Below are positions 5,268 to 6,335 of a stretch of DNA of 6,335 nucleotides, in pieces (positions within the stretch are counted from its first letter, which is position 1; each line of letters begins with the position of its first letter). This DNA comes from Candidatus Melainabacteria bacterium (GTDB lineage: Bacteria; Actinomycetota; Actinomycetes; Mycobacteriales; Pseudonocardiaceae). The notes below the pieces were generated by a model, which was given only the letters and a program-made list of their open reading frames with translations, ran no database searches and had not been told where the DNA came from. The DNA is taken from assembly GCA_903970565.1 (NCBI GenBank), contig CAJCJE010000993.1:1-6335 (forward strand), written 5' to 3'. Both the position numbers and the translations under genes were made by a program.

Positions 5268-5299
5268 TCATCCCCACTGGGGATAACTCCTGTGGACAA
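5268..5299. other. cluster of DnaA-box-like 9-mers in a convergent gap
   Basis: TGTGGACAA at 5291-5299 is, on the minus strand, TTGTCCACA, the exact DnaA box preferred in Streptomyces and mycobacteria. TGGGGATAA at 5278-5286 reads TTATCCCCA on the minus strand, one mismatch from TTATCCACA. TCATCCCCA at 5268-5276 on the plus strand has two mismatches. Three boxes fall within 32 bases, two in one orientation and one inverted. The ~45 bases to the left (GGTAATTC...CTGTAAG) are less GC-rich than their surroundings. Both flanking genes point inward, so this is not an obvious promoter. It fits a DnaA-binding site near the origin, though too small to be oriC. Confidence 0.5.
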
Positions 5300-5320
5300 C
5301 CCGGCGAAATCCCACCCGTT

Positions 5321-5338
5321 CGGCGGTTGGTCCCGCCG
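5321..5338 (-). terminator. short hairpin after the methyltransferase gene
   Basis: CGGCGG (5321-5326) and CCGCCG (5333-5338) form a 6-bp GC stem with a 6-base loop, starting six bases past the methyltransferase stop on the minus strand. Its position suits a terminator; the short stem and missing T-tract keep confidence low. Confidence 0.4.
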
Positions 5339-5344
5339 CGAGGA

Positions 5345-6145
5345 TCAGATCTTGCGGCCGACGGCGGCATAGGCCCCGGAACGCCACGGGTCGCAGACGT
5401 CCAACTCGCCTCGCCACTGCGCGGTGAACACCAGGCCCGGCTCAACGAGTTCGTAGCCCTCCAGGAACGTGGCCACCCGGTCCCGGTTGCGCATCACCAC
5501 CGCGTTGGCGGTCTGCCCGTACGCGGTCGCGATGTCCTCCATCTCCGGCCGGTCGTCCGCGGTGGCGTGGCTGAGCGCGAGGTAGCTGCCGGCCACCGTG
5601 GCGTCCCGATAGGCCGCGACCAGGTCCTTCGGGTTGTCCGATTCGGCGACGAAGTGCATCGCGGTGTACATCAGCAGCCCGACCGGCTCGGTGAAGTCGA
5701 TCTGCGACCTGGTGACCGGGCTGTTGAGCACCGAGGGCACGTTCCGGTAGTCGGCCCGCAGGATATCGGCATTGTCGTTGTCGGAGAGCATCAGCTCGCT
5801 GTGCGCGACCGCGACCGCCTCGAAGTCCACGTACACCACCCGGCAGGCCGGGTCGACGGCCTGGACCACCTCGTGGGTGCTGCCCGCCGAGGGAATGCCG
5901 GAGCCGAGGTCGAGGAACTGCCGGATGCCCTGCTCGGCGAGGAACTTGCTGGAGCGGCGCAGGAAGCTGCGATTCTCGATGGCCAGGAAGGCGATGTCCG
6001 GCATGATGTCCGTGACCTGCTTGGCGAACGCCCGGTCCACGTCGAAGTTGTTCGCGCCGCCCAGAATGTAGTCATACACCCGAGCCGCGTTCGGCTTGGT
6101 GACGTCCACGTCGGCCGGTACCCAACTCATGTCCTCGGCAGCCAT
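5345..6145 (-). CDS. S-adenosylmethionine-dependent methyltransferase, DUF574/PF04672 family
   Basis: Predicted cytosolic class I methyltransferase using S-adenosylmethionine; the methyl acceptor is unknown. It has 266 residues, normal for a family that is heavily expanded in filamentous actinomycetes. Hallmarks in order: PNAARVYDYILGGANNF 18-34, the family signature; ENRSFLRR 57-64; SAM-binding motif I LDLGSGIPS 78-86; VVYVDFEAVAVAHS 103-116 with acidic D107 for the ribose; ADYRN 131-135; LLMYTAMHFV 157-166; SYLALSHA 187-194; and a closing YAAVGRK. The longest frame begins at 6223, but that N-terminus is not family-like. The ATG at 6145 has AGAGGA at 6153-6158 and puts the signature at the usual distance from the start, so it is chosen; M6 (MSWVPADVD) is a possible internal start. 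It converges on crgA and appears to stand alone, with an inverted repeat just upstream of its ribosome binding site. It is not part of the conserved pknB-crgA core and may be a lineage-specific insertion. Confidence 0.9.
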   Translation of the reverse strand: MAAEDMSWVPADVDVTKPNAARVYDYILGGANNFDVDRAFAKQVTDIMPDIAFLAIENRSFLRRSSKFLAEQGIRQFLDLGSGIPSAGSTHEVVQAVDPACRVVYVDFEAVAVAHSELMLSDNDNADILRADYRNVPSVLNSPVTRSQIDFTEPVGLLMYTAMHFVAESDNPKDLVAAYRDATVAGSYLALSHATADDRPEMEDIATAYGQTANAVVMRNRDRVATFLEGYELVEPGLVFTAQWRGELDVCDPWRSGAYAAVGRKI

Positions 6146-6152
6146 GCCACAT

Positions 6153-6158
6153 TCCTCT
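6153..6158 (-). promoter_or_regulatory. ribosome binding site that sets the methyltransferase start at 6145
   Basis: The minus strand reads AGAGGA ATGTGGC ATG, with seven bases between AGAGGA and the ATG at 6145. This supports the 266-residue product over the 26-residue-longer frame from 6223. Confidence 0.65.
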
Positions 6159-6165
6159 TCCACCA

Positions 6166-6178
6166 ACGCCATTGGCGT
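6166..6178. promoter_or_regulatory. operator-like inverted repeat upstream of the methyltransferase gene
   Basis: ACGCCA-T-TGGCGT is a perfect 6+1+6 inverted repeat, seven bases upstream of the methyltransferase ribosome binding site. The one-base centre cannot form a good RNA hairpin loop, so a dimeric DNA-binding protein is the better reading. A related ACGCCATT occurs on the minus strand at 6302-6295. Confidence 0.35.
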
Positions 6179-6335
6179 CGCGGAACGGACCCGGACGCCG
6201 GAGAACAAAACGAGGAAACCCATGATGCACCATGACCACCGTCGGCCCGCGCCGTCTCGCCCCGGCCGGGCGCATTGACCTCGCGATCCACCGTAATGGC
6301 GTAACTGTGCCCGGCCCGGCCGGTAGGCCAGACTG

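Noticed and set aside
5327..6235. Plus-strand open frame of 302 codons opposite the methyltransferase
   Set aside because: Antisense to a gene with clear SAM-binding and family signature motifs; the translation is His/Arg/Val-rich and featureless.
6232..6335. Open frame from ATG 6232 (MTTVGPRRLAPAGRIDLA...) running off the right edge, divergent from the methyltransferase
   Set aside because: Only 34 codons are visible, no recognisable motif, GAGGA is 15 bases upstream (too far), and codon use becomes mixed towards the end. It could be the start of a gene but cannot be supported from this window.

Overview
The window is GC-rich and reads as chromosomal DNA from an actinomycete, most likely a Pseudonocardiales-type genus. 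The evidence is a strong G/C bias at third codon positions, GAGG-type ribosome binding sites, and the gene set pknA-pknB / pabA(trpG) / class E sortase / crgA. This is the same conserved, origin-proximal neighbourhood found around Rv0011c-Rv0015c in Mycobacterium tuberculosis and around pknB/crgA in Streptomyces. The taxon is an inference from gene content and protein similarity recalled from memory.

Layout. 1-239 (+): last 78 codons of a gene that fits pknA, ending in a PASTA-like domain. 236-409 (+): a possible 57-codon ORF that bridges pknA and pknB through ATGA overlaps at both ends. 406-2415 (+): full-length pknB, a membrane Ser/Thr kinase with four extracytoplasmic PASTA repeats. 2434-2472: strong hairpin, a probable bidirectional terminator between convergent genes. 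2495-3178 (-): PabA/TrpG-type glutamine amidotransferase. 3179-3283: short gap with a parS-like site and a small hairpin. 3284-3442 (-): 52-residue membrane protein overlapping the sortase stop codon. 3442-4623 (-): class E sortase, with its start moved to a GTG by its ribosome binding site. 4624-4816: divergent intergenic region with short palindromes. 4817-5083 (+): crgA. 5084-5344: convergent gap with a hairpin after crgA, a cluster of DnaA-box-like 9-mers and a small hairpin after the next gene. 5345-6145 (-): S-adenosylmethionine methyltransferase of the DUF574/PF04672 type. 6146-6335: upstream region of that gene, with an operator-like inverted repeat and no gene I can support.

How the genes work together. 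PknA and PknB sense the cell-wall state and phosphorylate division and wall-synthesis proteins. CrgA is a small two-helix divisome protein. The class E sortase attaches or processes surface proteins, probably together with the tiny membrane protein encoded next to it. The amidotransferase is metabolic (folate and/or tryptophan) but is a standard resident of this locus. The methyltransferase is not part of the conserved core and its substrate is unknown.

The less ordinary signals are non-coding or very small: a parS-like ParB site, a DnaA-box cluster in a gap between convergent genes (so not an obvious promoter), the doubly ATGA-coupled ORF between the two kinase genes with an AGCGAGCG direct repeat inside it, and the sortase/mini-protein overlap. 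I see no mobile element, CRISPR array, tRNA or rRNA, and no clearly new multi-gene system.
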